In this document: positions 35,158-43,019 of the stretch, piece by piece
Numbering within the stretch: position 1 is the first letter of the stretch
Layout: the number at the start of each line of letters is the position of its first letter
Assembly (NCBI GenBank): GCA_963662645.2
Contig: OY759762.1
Coordinates: 3,410,001-3,474,000, forward strand
Direction: 5' to 3'
DNA: 64,000 nt
DNA from: Aldehydirespirator sp963662645
GTDB lineage: Bacteria; Actinomycetota; Acidimicrobiia; Acidimicrobiales; Aldehydirespiratoraceae
Position numbers and translations under genes: made by a program
Notes under the pieces: generated by a model
Told to the model about the DNA's origin: nothing
What the model saw: only the letters and a program-made list of their open reading frames with translations
The model's database searches: none

Positions 35158-37157
35158 GTCCGCACCTCGGCGCCCAGGGAACGCTCTCCTTCGGGGCCCC
35201 TGCGGAGGTATCGGCGCCGCAGGAGGCGGCCCAGGGGCAGGACCGCGACGATGCGGTCGGCGCGGCAGGGGCCGAAGCGCCCAGAGGCTCCGGGCCGGGT
35301 CGGGGTGGGGCGCCATGCTCCGAGGCCGAGCCGGCGGGGCCGTCGCCGCAGGTTGTGAGAGTGGTGCCTGACGTCGTGACTCTGGACAGGGCCTTCGACT
35401 ACGCGGTGCCCGACGCATGGCACGACGACGGCCGGGCCGAGCGGCTGGCGGTGGGCTCGATCGTACGCATCACCCTGGGCGGACGCCCGATGCGGGGCTG
35501 GGTCGCGGAGGCCGGCGCGGATCCGCCCGCGGGGGTCGAGCTTCAGCCGCTTCGGCGTCTGACAGGCATGGGTCCCCCGGAAGAGGTTCTGGAGCTGTGC
35601 TACTGGGCGGCCTGGCGCTGGGCCGGCCGCGCGGTGTCGCTGCTGCGAGCTGCCTCCCCGCCCCGAGTGGTCTCCGGCCCGGCCCCGGCCCGCACCATCG
35701 CAGCCGCGAGGGACGGCTCGGTGAAGCGATGCGACGACCCGGGGACCAGTTCAGCCTCGCCCGCTGCGACTGGGGGCGCGAGGGACGGCTCGCCCACGCG
35801 ATATGACAGCTTGTTCGAGCGCCCCGTTGCGGTTACCACGCTGCGGTGCCCGCCCGCAGACGACGGCACGGCGGTGGCCCGGGCGGCGACACGGAGGGGC
35901 GACTCGCTGATCGTGGCGCCCACGCCGGCGGACGCCCGCCGCATCGCGGTCGATCTGAGGAGGCGGGGGGTGCGGGTTGCCCTCGGTTTCGACGACTGGG
36001 CCGTGGCCGCCGCGGGTGCAACCGTGGTCGGCACCCGCACCGCCGTGTGGCTGCCGGTGCCGCGCCTGGCTGCGGTGGTCGTGCTCGACGAGCACTCCGA
36101 GAGCCTCAAGAGCGAGCAGACCCCGACCTGGCACGCACGCGACGTGGCTTTGGAGCGAGCCCGGCGGGTCGGGGCGCCCACAGTGCTGGTGTCGCCCGTC
36201 CCGACGCTGGAGGCCTTGGAGTCGGGTGAACTCCAAACGGTTGACCGGGCTGCCGAGCGAGACGGCTGGCCCCTCGTCGAGGTGCTGGACCGCCGGCTCG
36301 ACGATCCGATCCGGGGCGGGCTCTTCGCCGAGGGCCTGCGCGACCGCCTGGCTGCTGCGCCCGGGAGGGTGGCAGTGGTGCTCAACCGCAAGGGCCGCGG
36401 GCGGCTCCTGGCGTGCAAGGCCTGCGGTGAGCTGGCCCGCACCTCCGACGGACGGATGCCCATGCGGCTCGCCGACGAGGAGCTGGTGGCCGCCGACGGC
36501 AGTGAGCGCCGTCCAGCTGTGTGCGCCGAGTGCGGCTCGACTGTCCTGCGCAACCTGCGCATGGGCGTGACCCGGGCCCGCGAGGAGCTGGCCGCGCTGG
36601 CGGGCGAACCGGTGGGCGAGGTGACCTCCGAGGCAAGCGTGCTCGGCTCAGAGCGAATCGTGGTCGGCACCGAGGCCGTGCTGTGGCGGCTGCCATCGGC
36701 GACCGCGGTGGTGTTCCTGGACTTCGACCAGGAGCTGCTGGCACCCCGCCAGCGAGCCTCTGAGCAGGCGCTGGCGCTTCTGGCTCGAGGCGCCCGGCTG
36801 GCGGGCGGGCGACGAGGCGGGGGCCGCCTGGTGGTGCAGACTCGCCAGCCCGACCATCCGGTCGTGGCGGCCGCGATCCGGGCCGATCCGTCGATTGTGG
36901 CCACCGCGGAACGGGACCGCCGCCGGGCGCTGGGCCTATCGCCCTACGGCGCCCAGGCCAGGGTCTCCGGCCCGGGCGCGGCAGAGTTCATCGCAGCGCT
37001 GCGAGGAGCCGCCGACCCGTCAGTCAGCATCCGGGGTCCCCTAGACGGGGACTTCCTGCTTCGGGCCCCGCGCCATGAGCCCCTTCTCGACCGGCTGGCC
37101 CGCACGCCGCGGCCGGTTGCGCGGCTTCGAGTCGAAGTAGACCCCCTGCGGGTCTGA
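35133..37157 (+). CDS. priA: Primosomal protein N' (PriA), probably helicase-inactive
   Basis: 674 residues. DNA-binding N-terminal domain (RVVPDVVTLDRAFDYAVPDAW; VGSIVRITLGGRPMRGWV, about residues 75-130), then a helicase-like region in which no Walker A (GxxGxGKT) can be found and the DEAH box reads VVVLDEHSESLKSEQTP. Only two zinc Cys pairs (CKACG, CAECG) remain. The C-terminal domain (ARVSGPGAAEFIAALRGA) is typical. Mycobacterial PriA is also annotated as lacking helicase motifs, so this is a lineage trait. It probably retains replication-restart scaffolding. Residues 20-75 are low complexity. Confidence 0.88.
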   Translation: MNRGQSARRPHLGAQGTLSFGAPAEVSAPQEAAQGQDRDDAVGAAGAEAPRGSGPGRGGAPCSEAEPAGPSPQVVRVVPDVVTLDRAFDYAVPDAWHDDGRAERLAVGSIVRITLGGRPMRGWVAEAGADPPAGVELQPLRRLTGMGPPEEVLELCYWAAWRWAGRAVSLLRAASPPRVVSGPAPARTIAAARDGSVKRCDDPGTSSASPAATGGARDGSPTRYDSLFERPVAVTTLRCPPADDGTAVARAATRRGDSLIVAPTPADARRIAVDLRRRGVRVALGFDDWAVAAAGATVVGTRTAVWLPVPRLAAVVVLDEHSESLKSEQTPTWHARDVALERARRVGAPTVLVSPVPTLEALESGELQTVDRAAERDGWPLVEVLDRRLDDPIRGGLFAEGLRDRLAAAPGRVAVVLNRKGRGRLLACKACGELARTSDGRMPMRLADEELVAADGSERRPAVCAECGSTVLRNLRMGVTRAREELAALAGEPVGEVTSEASVLGSERIVVGTEAVLWRLPSATAVVFLDFDQELLAPRQRASEQALALLARGARLAGGRRGGGRLVVQTRQPDHPVVAAAIRADPSIVATAERDRRRALGLSPYGAQARVSGPGAAEFIAALRGAADPSVSIRGPLDGDFLLRAPRHEPLLDRLARTPRPVARLRVEVDPLRV

Positions 37158-37197
37158 GTTGCTCGAAGCCCGCTGACTGCGCCCCCCGGCCCTGCTT

Positions 37198-37734
37198 TCA
37201 AGAATGATCGGAGCGCCGGGTCCAGTGCTGGCGGCGGGCCTCGTAGACGGCGATGGCCGTGGCGGCTGCCACGTTGAGCGAGCCGACCCGACCCAGTTGG
37301 GGAATGAAGCCCACCTCGTCGCAGCTTTCCAGCAGCGCTGCTGACAGGCCGTGGTTCTCGTTGCCGAGGGCCAGCGCCACTGCGCCGGTGAGATCCAGCT
37401 CGTGCAGGGGCCGGGCCTGAGTGGCCAGTTCCACGCCCACGATCCGGTAGCCGTCGCGGCGAGCCGCGGCGATCGCCGAGGCCGCATCGTCGAAGGCGCT
37501 CCAGGCGACGTACCGCTCGGTGCCCATAGCAGTCTTGGCGGCCTTGGGAGCGTCTGGCGAGGCAGACTCGATCAGATACAGGTGCTCCACCCGCTCAGCC
37601 GATGCGGTCCGCACGATGGCCCCCATGTTGAGGGGGTTCTGCACCCGGTCCAGCACCAGTGCGAGACGCTTGTGGCCAAGCCTTCGCCAGTCGCGGTGCA
37701 GGCGCTTCAACCCGGTGTAGTCGAGTTGGTTCAT
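37198..37734 (-). CDS. SpoU/TrmH-family RNA 2'-O-methyltransferase
   Basis: 178 residues, catalytic SPOUT domain only. Motif 1 VLDRVQNPLNMGAIVRTA, motif 2 VALALGNENHGLS, motif 3 GFIPQLGRVGSLNVAAATAIAVYE, which together form the SAM-binding knot. Without the N-terminal substrate domain of RlmB it is closest to TrmH/TrmL-like tRNA methyltransferases; the target nucleotide is not determined. Start ATG 37734 overlaps the stop codon of the upstream methyltransferase gene. Confidence 0.85.
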   Translation of the reverse strand: MNQLDYTGLKRLHRDWRRLGHKRLALVLDRVQNPLNMGAIVRTASAERVEHLYLIESASPDAPKAAKTAMGTERYVAWSAFDDAASAIAAARRDGYRIVGVELATQARPLHELDLTGAVALALGNENHGLSAALLESCDEVGFIPQLGRVGSLNVAAATAIAVYEARRQHWTRRSDHS

Positions 37735-38375
37735 GGCTGAGACTCGCCGTCGCGGCGGGGTCCCACGTCCAGAAGCCGGTAGCCGGATCTCGACACCAGC
37801 CGGGAAACCTCATGTCCCCGCTGTTCGAGCCACCGGCCCAGCGAGTCGCTGCCCAGGTGGCGGTGCACGACCATATGGGCCCGCCCGCCGGGTGCGAGGC
37901 GGTCGAGCCAGGCGGCTAGCAGCCCCTGAAGGGCGGTCTTGCCGACCCGTATGGGGGGATTGCAGAGGATGCGGTCGAAGCGGCGGCTCGGGCTCACCTC
38001 GTCGGGGTGGGCGACGGTGACGTTGCTGACGCCGTTCGCCTCGGCGTTGCCGGCTGTGAGTCGCAATGCCCGCTCGTTCACGTCCACGGCCAGCACCTCA
38101 GCCGCGGGGGAGCGCAGCCCGGTAACGCAGGCGATAGGACCCCAGCCGCATCCCAGGTCGAGCACCCTCCGGTCGCGGTTGGTGAGCGGCGGCGCCTCAA
38201 GCAGCAGCAGCCGCGTGCCGGCATCCAGCCGGTCGGGCGAGAACACGCCGGAATCCGTCACGAATCTCAGTTGCATCCCGCCGATGTTCACGGCAATCGT
38301 GCGGGGCGCGGTCGCCGCGGCGGGCTCGGCCTCGAAGTACTGGCCGCTGGCGGGCTGGGCGGCGGGATCGGCCAC
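37731..38375 (-). CDS. Class I SAM-dependent methyltransferase, RsmC/RlmG-like
   Basis: 214 residues from GTG 38375. Motif I DLGCGWGPIACVTG, acidic loop VLAVDVNERALRLTAGNAEANGV, and the NPP catalytic motif ILCNPPIRVGKTALQ are those of the RsmC/RlmG guanine-N2 rRNA methyltransferases. The frame is open upstream to 38468, but the GTG at 38375 lies 6 nt after a minus-strand TACCGT -10 hexamer (38387-38382). That hexamer shares its TA with the rightward TAGCCT promoter of def. The gene forms a two-gene leftward operon with the SpoU methyltransferase. Confidence 0.85.
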   Translation of the reverse strand: MADPAAQPASGQYFEAEPAAATAPRTIAVNIGGMQLRFVTDSGVFSPDRLDAGTRLLLLEAPPLTNRDRRVLDLGCGWGPIACVTGLRSPAAEVLAVDVNERALRLTAGNAEANGVSNVTVAHPDEVSPSRRFDRILCNPPIRVGKTALQGLLAAWLDRLAPGGRAHMVVHRHLGSDSLGRWLEQRGHEVSRLVSRSGYRLLDVGPRRDGESQP

Positions 38376-38381
38376 GCCGCG

Positions 38382-38391
38382 ACGGTAGCCT
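38382..38391. promoter_or_regulatory. Divergent promoters sharing one TA (TACCGT leftward, TAGCCT rightward)
   Basis: The 10-bp sequence ACGGTAGCCT holds TAGCCT on the plus strand (38386-38391) and TACCGT on the minus strand (38387-38382). The leftward hexamer ends 6 nt before GTG 38375, the rightward one 8 nt before GTG 38400. Both are leaderless-type spacings. Confidence 0.55.
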
Positions 38392-38399
38392 CGACGGCG

Positions 38400-38462
38400 G
38401 TGGCCCCCGACGACATAGGCGACATCTGTGCGGCGCTTGCGGATCAGCGGCCCGTCAACTGA
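38400..38462 (+). CDS. Twenty-codon leader ORF upstream of def
   Basis: GTG 38400 begins a 20-residue frame starting MAPDDIGD and ending at TGA 38460-38462, 10 nt before def. Its first codons echo the start of def (MAPYDIRI), because 38398-38426 is a 73-bp-offset imperfect copy of 38471-38499 (4 mismatches in 29). It is the ORF placed correctly behind the TAGCCT promoter, so it should be translated first from a leaderless mRNA. It may be only a by-product of the duplication. Confidence 0.45.
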   Translation: MAPDDIGDICAALADQRPVN

Positions 38463-38472
38463 CTCCACGACG

Positions 38473-39033
38473 GTGGCCCCCTACGACATACGCATCATCG
38501 GCGATCCCGTGCTGCGACGCCGAGCCTCCGATGTCGCCGAAGTCGACGGCACGCTGGTGCGCATCGTCGAGGGCATGGTCGAGACCATGTACAGCGCGGA
38601 GGGCGTCGGCTTGGCTGCCCCCCAGGTCGGGGTGCGAAAGCGCCTGTTCGTGTGGGATCTGGGCGACGGACCCCGCACCATCGTCAACCCGGAGATAGTC
38701 GAGTCCGACGGCGAGTGGGTCTACGACGAGGGGTGCCTGTCGGTGCCCGGCCTGTCGTGGGAGATCGTCAGGCCCAAGCAGGTCCACGTCATCGGCCGCG
38801 ACCTCGACGGCAACGAGATCTCGGTGGAGGCCGACGAGATAGAGGCTCGTCTGTTCCAGCACGAACTGGACCACCTCGACGGCACGCTGCTGATCGAGCG
38901 CCTCGACGACGACACCCGCAAGGCCGCGCTGCGCACGCTGCGCGAGCTGGGCATCGGGTCCGGCTCAGCGCCGTCGGAGCGGCCCGGCGACACGGGAGGC
39001 GATCCCGCTTCGGGCGGTCTGCGCCTGCCGTGA
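38473..39033 (+). CDS. def: Peptide deformylase
   Basis: Removes the formyl group from nascent proteins. 186 residues. Motif 1 GVGLAAPQVG (about residue 44), motif 2 EGCLSVPGLSW (Cys ligand, about 90) and motif 3 QHELDHLDG (metal His pair, about 133) are all intact. GTG 38473 gives MAPYDIRIIGDPVLR, the usual start. It lacks its own adjacent -10 element because the duplicated segment separates it from the promoter; expression likely depends on the leader ORF mRNA. It overlaps fmt by 4 bp. Confidence 0.95.
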   Translation: MAPYDIRIIGDPVLRRRASDVAEVDGTLVRIVEGMVETMYSAEGVGLAAPQVGVRKRLFVWDLGDGPRTIVNPEIVESDGEWVYDEGCLSVPGLSWEIVRPKQVHVIGRDLDGNEISVEADEIEARLFQHELDHLDGTLLIERLDDDTRKAALRTLRELGIGSGSAPSERPGDTGGDPASGGLRLP

Positions 39034-39944
39034 CGGTGCCGCCGCTTCAGGGCTGGCGCGTCGTCTACTTCGGCACCCCGGAGGTCGCGGTGCCGCCCTT
39101 GCAAGCACTGTGCCACGCCGGTCACGACGTGGCGCTGGTGGTCACCCGTCCCCCCAGACGGCGGGGCCGGCGCCAGGCGCCCACGCCCTCGCCGGTGGCG
39201 TCCGCGGCTGCCGATCTGGGACTGGCCGTCACCTCCGATCTCTCCGATGCGCTGCCCGTCGAGGCCGACCTCGGCGTCGTCGTCGCCTACGGCGAGCACA
39301 TTCCTGATGCGGTCATCGAACGCCGTCGCACGGTGAACCTGCACTTCTCGCTGCTGCCGCGATGGCGGGGCGCGGCGCCGGTGGAGCGCGCCATCCTTGC
39401 CGGCGACACCGAGACCGGCGTTTGTCTCATGGATGTGGCTTCCGAGATCGATACCGGGGCTGTGTACCGGAGGCGATCGGTGGCGATCAGACCGCACGAG
39501 TCGGCCGGCGAGCTGCGGGACCGGCTCTGCGGGATCGGCACCGGGCTGCTGCTGGACGCTCTGAGCGAGGGGTTCGGCGACCCGGTGCCCCAGTCGGGCG
39601 AGATGACATGGGCCGACAAGATCAGCCCCTCGGAACTGCGCATCGACTGGACCGCGCCCGCTGGGCATGTGCTTCGGCTGGTGCGGGTGGGCGGCGCCTG
39701 GACCACCTACCAGAACCGGCGGCTCAAGGTACTAGAGGCCCGGCACCCAGCCGGCACCGCCCCGCCCGACCCAGCCGGCACGATCTCGCTGACGGCGCGA
39801 TCCGGCGACAGACCCGCGGTGAGGGTCGCCGCCGGCAGCGGCATGCTCGAGCTCGTGACCGTGCAGTCCGAGGGTCGGGCCGCAGCCTCGGCCCGCGACT
39901 GGGTCAACGGTGCTCGCATCGCTGGCGGCGAGCGATTCGAGTGA
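39030..39944 (+). CDS. fmt: Methionyl-tRNA formyltransferase
   Basis: Formylates initiator Met-tRNA; functional partner of def. 304 residues from GTG 39030 (overlapping the def stop as GTGA). N-terminal formyltransferase fold VVYFGTPEVAVPPLQAL, the catalytic VNLHFSLLPRWRGAAPVERAI (Asn-x-His..), and LMDVASEIDTGAVY; C-terminal tRNA-binding OB-like domain. Upstream open frame to 38652 is not coding in this frame. Stop overlaps rsmB. Confidence 0.95.
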   Translation: MTVPPLQGWRVVYFGTPEVAVPPLQALCHAGHDVALVVTRPPRRRGRRQAPTPSPVASAAADLGLAVTSDLSDALPVEADLGVVVAYGEHIPDAVIERRRTVNLHFSLLPRWRGAAPVERAILAGDTETGVCLMDVASEIDTGAVYRRRSVAIRPHESAGELRDRLCGIGTGLLLDALSEGFGDPVPQSGEMTWADKISPSELRIDWTAPAGHVLRLVRVGGAWTTYQNRRLKVLEARHPAGTAPPDPAGTISLTARSGDRPAVRVAAGSGMLELVTVQSEGRAAASARDWVNGARIAGGERFE

Positions 39945-41101
39945 GCCGGATCGCTCGCTCCAAGAGGCCTCGTGGCGGCTGGCAAGCGGTCACCGACGCC
40001 CGTCGGCTGGCACTCGATGTGCTGGTTCGGGTGGACGCGGGGGGCGCCTACGCCAATGTGGCGCTGCCGGCCGCGCTTCAGAAGACCGATCTGGACGAGC
40101 GCGACCGGGCCTTCGCCACCGAGTTGGTCTACGGCGTGACCCGTCGGCGCCGGGCCCTCGATTGGGCATTGGACGCCTTCCTGGTGGCCGCGCCACCGGC
40201 CCCGGCGAGGGCCGCGCTGCGCATGGGTGCCTACCAGATCATCGAGTTGGGCACCCCGGCCTACGCGGCGGTGTCGGCCACCGTTTCGGCCGCGCCTCGC
40301 AAGCACCGGGCGCTGGTCAACGCAGTGCTGCGCCGCGTTGCCGACGCGGGCACACCGGACTGGCCCGACGATCCGACCCGGCTCAGCTACCCCGATTGGA
40401 TCGTCAAGACGCTGGCCGAAGATCTCGGTCGCTCGACGGCTCTGGCCGTGCTGGAGTCGATGAACGGTCCGGCCCGGATGCACCGCCGCAAGGACGGCTA
40501 TGTGCAGGACTTGAGCTCACAGCTCGTGGTCGACGCGATCGAGGTGCAGGGGGGCGCGCTCGTGGCTGACCTGTGTGCCGCGCCGGGCGGCAAGGCCACC
40601 GCGCTGGCATCTCGCGGCGCGGTCGTCGTCGCCTGCGACTCTCACCGCGGCCGGGTCGGGTTGCTCGACACCAACCGGCGCTCTCTCAGGACCGGATCTA
40701 TGCAGGTAGTGACCGCCGACGGCCGGCAGCCGCCGCTGCGGCCGGGCCGGTTCGACGTGGTGCTGGTGGACGCGCCGTGCAGCGGCCTGGGAACCCTGCG
40801 ACGCCGACCCGACGCGCGCTGGCGCATCGAGCGGTCGGCGGTGCCCCGGCTGGTTGAACTGCAACGGGCGTTGCTCGACGCGGCCGCCGGCCTGCTGCGC
40901 CCCGGCGGTCAGCTCGTCTACAGCGTCTGCACCCTCACCTCGGCCGAGACCCTAGAGGTCGCGGCCGGGATGTCGGCCGACGCTCGCCTCCAGTCGATGT
41001 CGCCCCCTCCGGCGCCCTGGCAGTCCCATGGCTGCGGTGCGATGCTGCTTCCCGACGCCGACCACGACGGCATGGCCCTGTTCCGGTGGCGTCGGGTCTG
41101 A
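39941..41101 (+). CDS. rsmB: 16S rRNA (cytosine967-C5)-methyltransferase
   Basis: 386 residues. N-terminal NusB-like RNA-binding domain (DARRLALDVLVRVDAGGAYAN; AFATELVYGVTRRRRALDW), then the RsmB/Nop2 catalytic domain: SAM motif LCAAPGGKATALAS, DAPCSGLGTLRRRPD and the nucleophilic Cys in YSVCTLTSAET. GTG 39941 overlaps the fmt stop. The stop TGA (41099-41101) overlaps the first two bases of family A copy A3, so the hairpin begins right at the end of the coding region. Confidence 0.94.
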   Translation: MSRIARSKRPRGGWQAVTDARRLALDVLVRVDAGGAYANVALPAALQKTDLDERDRAFATELVYGVTRRRRALDWALDAFLVAAPPAPARAALRMGAYQIIELGTPAYAAVSATVSAAPRKHRALVNAVLRRVADAGTPDWPDDPTRLSYPDWIVKTLAEDLGRSTALAVLESMNGPARMHRRKDGYVQDLSSQLVVDAIEVQGGALVADLCAAPGGKATALASRGAVVVACDSHRGRVGLLDTNRRSLRTGSMQVVTADGRQPPLRPGRFDVVLVDAPCSGLGTLRRRPDARWRIERSAVPRLVELQRALLDAAAGLLRPGGQLVYSVCTLTSAETLEVAAGMSADARLQSMSPPPAPWQSHGCGAMLLPDADHDGMALFRWRRV

Positions 41102-41146
41102 ATTGGCAGGGTTGTGCACGGTATGCGTGCGTTGTGCTGCCAGTTC
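41100..41146 (+). repeat. Family A 47-bp nested hairpin repeat, copy A3
   Basis: Left arm GAATTGGCAGG (41100-41110; last base mismatched), inner stem GCACG/CGTGC with GTTGT internal loops and loop GTATG, right arm GCTGCCAGTTC (41136-41146). The A-to-G change at position 44 converts a T-A pair to a U-G pair in the plus-sense RNA. A single copy, between rsmB and mogA. Confidence 0.88.
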
Positions 41147-41177
41147 CTCTGAGGCGGCGAGGGCAGAGGGCTGTGGA

Positions 41178-41183
41178 TAGGGT
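41178..41183 (+). promoter_or_regulatory. -10 element (TAGGGT) of a probable leaderless mogA promoter
   Basis: TAGGGT ends 6 nt before GTG 41190; the same hexamer and spacing occur before rarA. Confidence 0.5.
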
Positions 41184-41189
41184 CGGGTC

Positions 41190-41690
41190 GTGACGAACGG
41201 GGGCGATTCCGGCCTGGCGGCCAAGGTGCTCACCGTGTCCGACGGCGTGGTTGGCGGCACCCGGCAGGATCGCAGCGGCGAGGCGCTGGAAGCGTACCTG
41301 TCGTCAGCGGGTTGGAAAGTGATCGAGCGGTCCGCCGTGGCGGACGGTGTCGAGTCTGTCGGCGAGGCGCTAACCCGCCTGGCCGAGGGCTTCCACGGCC
41401 TCATCGTCACCACCGGGGGCACCGGGTTCGGGCCCCGGGACGCCACGCCGGAAGGGACCAAGGCCGTGCTCGACCGCGAGGCGCCCGGCCTGGCCGAGGC
41501 CATGCGCTTGGTGAACCCGCTCGGCCGGCTGTCCAGGGGCACGGCCGGGACCGTCGGAACCGCGCTGGTCCTCAACACCCCCGGCTCATCCGCGGGCTGC
41601 GTGGAGACGGTCGACGCTGTGATCGACGTCGTCGACCACGCCGTCCGGCTCCTCGTCGACAACTACGATCCGCACCCTCACGGCGGGTGA
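41190..41690 (+). CDS. mogA: Molybdopterin adenylyltransferase-type protein (MogA/MoaB family)
   Basis: 166 residues: VLTVSDGVVGGTRQDRSGEALEAYL, the molybdopterin-binding LIVTTGGTGFGPRDATPEGTKAV, and LSRGTAGTVGTALVLNTPGSSAG. The family activates molybdopterin by adenylation (MogA) or is of less certain role (MoaB); sequence alone cannot separate them. No other molybdenum cofactor gene is in the window. It sits between rsmB and ribD, where rpe is often found in actinobacteria. Confidence 0.82.
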   Translation: MTNGGDSGLAAKVLTVSDGVVGGTRQDRSGEALEAYLSSAGWKVIERSAVADGVESVGEALTRLAEGFHGLIVTTGGTGFGPRDATPEGTKAVLDREAPGLAEAMRLVNPLGRLSRGTAGTVGTALVLNTPGSSAGCVETVDAVIDVVDHAVRLLVDNYDPHPHGG

Positions 41691-41709
41691 GCGGGCGGCA
41701 GCCCGGATC

Positions 41710-42819
41710 ATGAGCCCAGTGGAGCGCGAGGGCCGGCGCGAGACTCCGGTCGGGCCCAAGCGCTCGGTGTCGGGCCGCTGGGACGGGGCGATGGCCAAGG
41801 CCATCGAGGCCGCGTCGGCGGTGAGGCATCTCACCAGCCCCAATCCCTGGGTCGGCTGCGTGCTGATAGCAGCTGACGGCAGTGCCTATTCCGGAGCGAC
41901 GAGCCCGCCGGGCGGCCCCCACGCCGAACGGCATGCGCTCGCCTCCGCCCGTGCAGCCGCCAGGGGTGCCACCCTCGTCACGACCCTCGAGCCCTGCGAC
42001 CATCACGGCAGGACGGGGCCGTGCACGACCGCGATCATCGACGCGGGTGTGCGCCGTGTCGTGATCGGCGTGCTGGACCCGGACCCCGCTGTATCGGGGG
42101 CGGGCGAGGCCCGGCTGCGAGCCGCGGGAATCGAGGTTCAGGTCGGCGTGAGAGCGGCCGAAGTCGAACGACAACTCACGGCCTACCTCCATCAGCGGCG
42201 AACAGGCCGCCCCTGGGTGGTGGCCAAGCTCGCGGCCAGCGTCGACGGTCGCACCGCTGCGCCCGACGGCACGTCGCAATGGATCACGTCGCTGCCGGCG
42301 CGCACCGACGCCCACCGCCTGCGGGCATGGTCGGACGCGGTGATCGTCGGCGCGGGAACGGTCCGAGCCGACGATCCCAGCCTCACAGTGCGCCACTGGA
42401 CTCCGCCGGGAGGACGGGTGTGGAGCGACGGCACCGAGCCCACGGCCGTCGTCCAGCCGCGGCGCGTGGTGCTGGGGGCGGCACCGGCCGCGGCGCGCGT
42501 CCATCCGTGCCTGCAGTGGGACGGAACTCTCAGTGATCTGGTGCGTCGTCTCGGCGCCGAGGGAGCGACGCAGGTCCTGGTCGAGGGAGGTCCAGCGGTG
42601 GCCGGCGCGTTCGTGCGGGCCGGGCTGGTCGACAGCTTCGTCGTGTATCTGGCGCCTGCCCTGTTCGGCGGCGATGACGGGGCGCCGATGCTCTCGGGGC
42701 CCGGCGCTCAGTCCATCGAGGGCGTCCTGCGGGGCTCGGTCACCGCGGTGCGGCGGCTCGGTCCCGACGTGCGCATCGACATGGCCGTCGGCGGGGCCGC
42801 CTGGAGCGAGCGCGGATAG
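41710..42819 (+). CDS. ribD: Bifunctional riboflavin deaminase/reductase RibD
   Basis: Deaminates and then reduces the pyrimidine intermediate of riboflavin synthesis. 369 residues. Deaminase zinc motif HAERHAL plus EPCDHHGRTGPC (His and two Cys), with PNPWVGCVLI before it; reductase domain with VVAKLAASVDGRTAAPDGTSQWIT, VGAGTVRADDPSLT and LVEGGPAVAGAFVRAGLVD. The first 20 residues are an unusual charged extension. The rest of the riboflavin genes (ribE, ribBA, ribH), usually next, are absent; a family B repeat follows instead. Confidence 0.93.
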   Translation: MSPVEREGRRETPVGPKRSVSGRWDGAMAKAIEAASAVRHLTSPNPWVGCVLIAADGSAYSGATSPPGGPHAERHALASARAAARGATLVTTLEPCDHHGRTGPCTTAIIDAGVRRVVIGVLDPDPAVSGAGEARLRAAGIEVQVGVRAAEVERQLTAYLHQRRTGRPWVVAKLAASVDGRTAAPDGTSQWITSLPARTDAHRLRAWSDAVIVGAGTVRADDPSLTVRHWTPPGGRVWSDGTEPTAVVQPRRVVLGAAPAAARVHPCLQWDGTLSDLVRRLGAEGATQVLVEGGPAVAGAFVRAGLVDSFVVYLAPALFGGDDGAPMLSGPGAQSIEGVLRGSVTAVRRLGPDVRIDMAVGGAAWSERG

Positions 42820-42828
42820 ATGATGAGC

Positions 42829-42944
42829 CGGTCGCGTCGCAGCGGTGCCACTCCCGCTCTTGTTCGCTGCGACCTGAGGGCCGCTCGGGCCACGGCCTCG
42901 ACCGTATAGGCCGGATTCGCGGTCTGTCCGCTCGGCCTCTTGGA
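42829..42944 (-). repeat. Family B dispersed repeat, copy B4 (inverted)
   Basis: On the minus strand from 42944: AAGAGGCCGAGCGGACAGA, CGCGAATCCGGCCTATACGG, GAGGCCGTGGCCCGAGCGG, then CAGCGAACAAGAGCGGGAG and GCGACGCGACCGG. It covers most of the 200-bp ribD-hisG gap; the rest is the hisG promoter and leader. Confidence 0.75.
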
Positions 42945-42980
42945 GGCCCAGTCGGGGGCAGCGCGGTGTCCGAGCGCCGG

Positions 42981-42986
42981 TAGCCT
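42981..42986 (+). promoter_or_regulatory. -10 element (TAGCCT) upstream of hisG
   Basis: Within the shared box GGTAGCCTCG. Unlike hisS and gmk it is 33 nt from the ATG, giving a leader of about 25 nt with a weak GAAAGGG ribosome site. Confidence 0.4.
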
Positions 42987-43019
42987 CGGCGGGGCCGCCT
43001 AGAGGCCGAAAGGGCCCCA

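Noticed and set aside
37198..38375. Leftward methyltransferase pair as a restriction-modification system
   Set aside because: Motifs are those of RNA methyltransferases (SPOUT knot; RsmC-type NPP) and no nuclease is adjacent.
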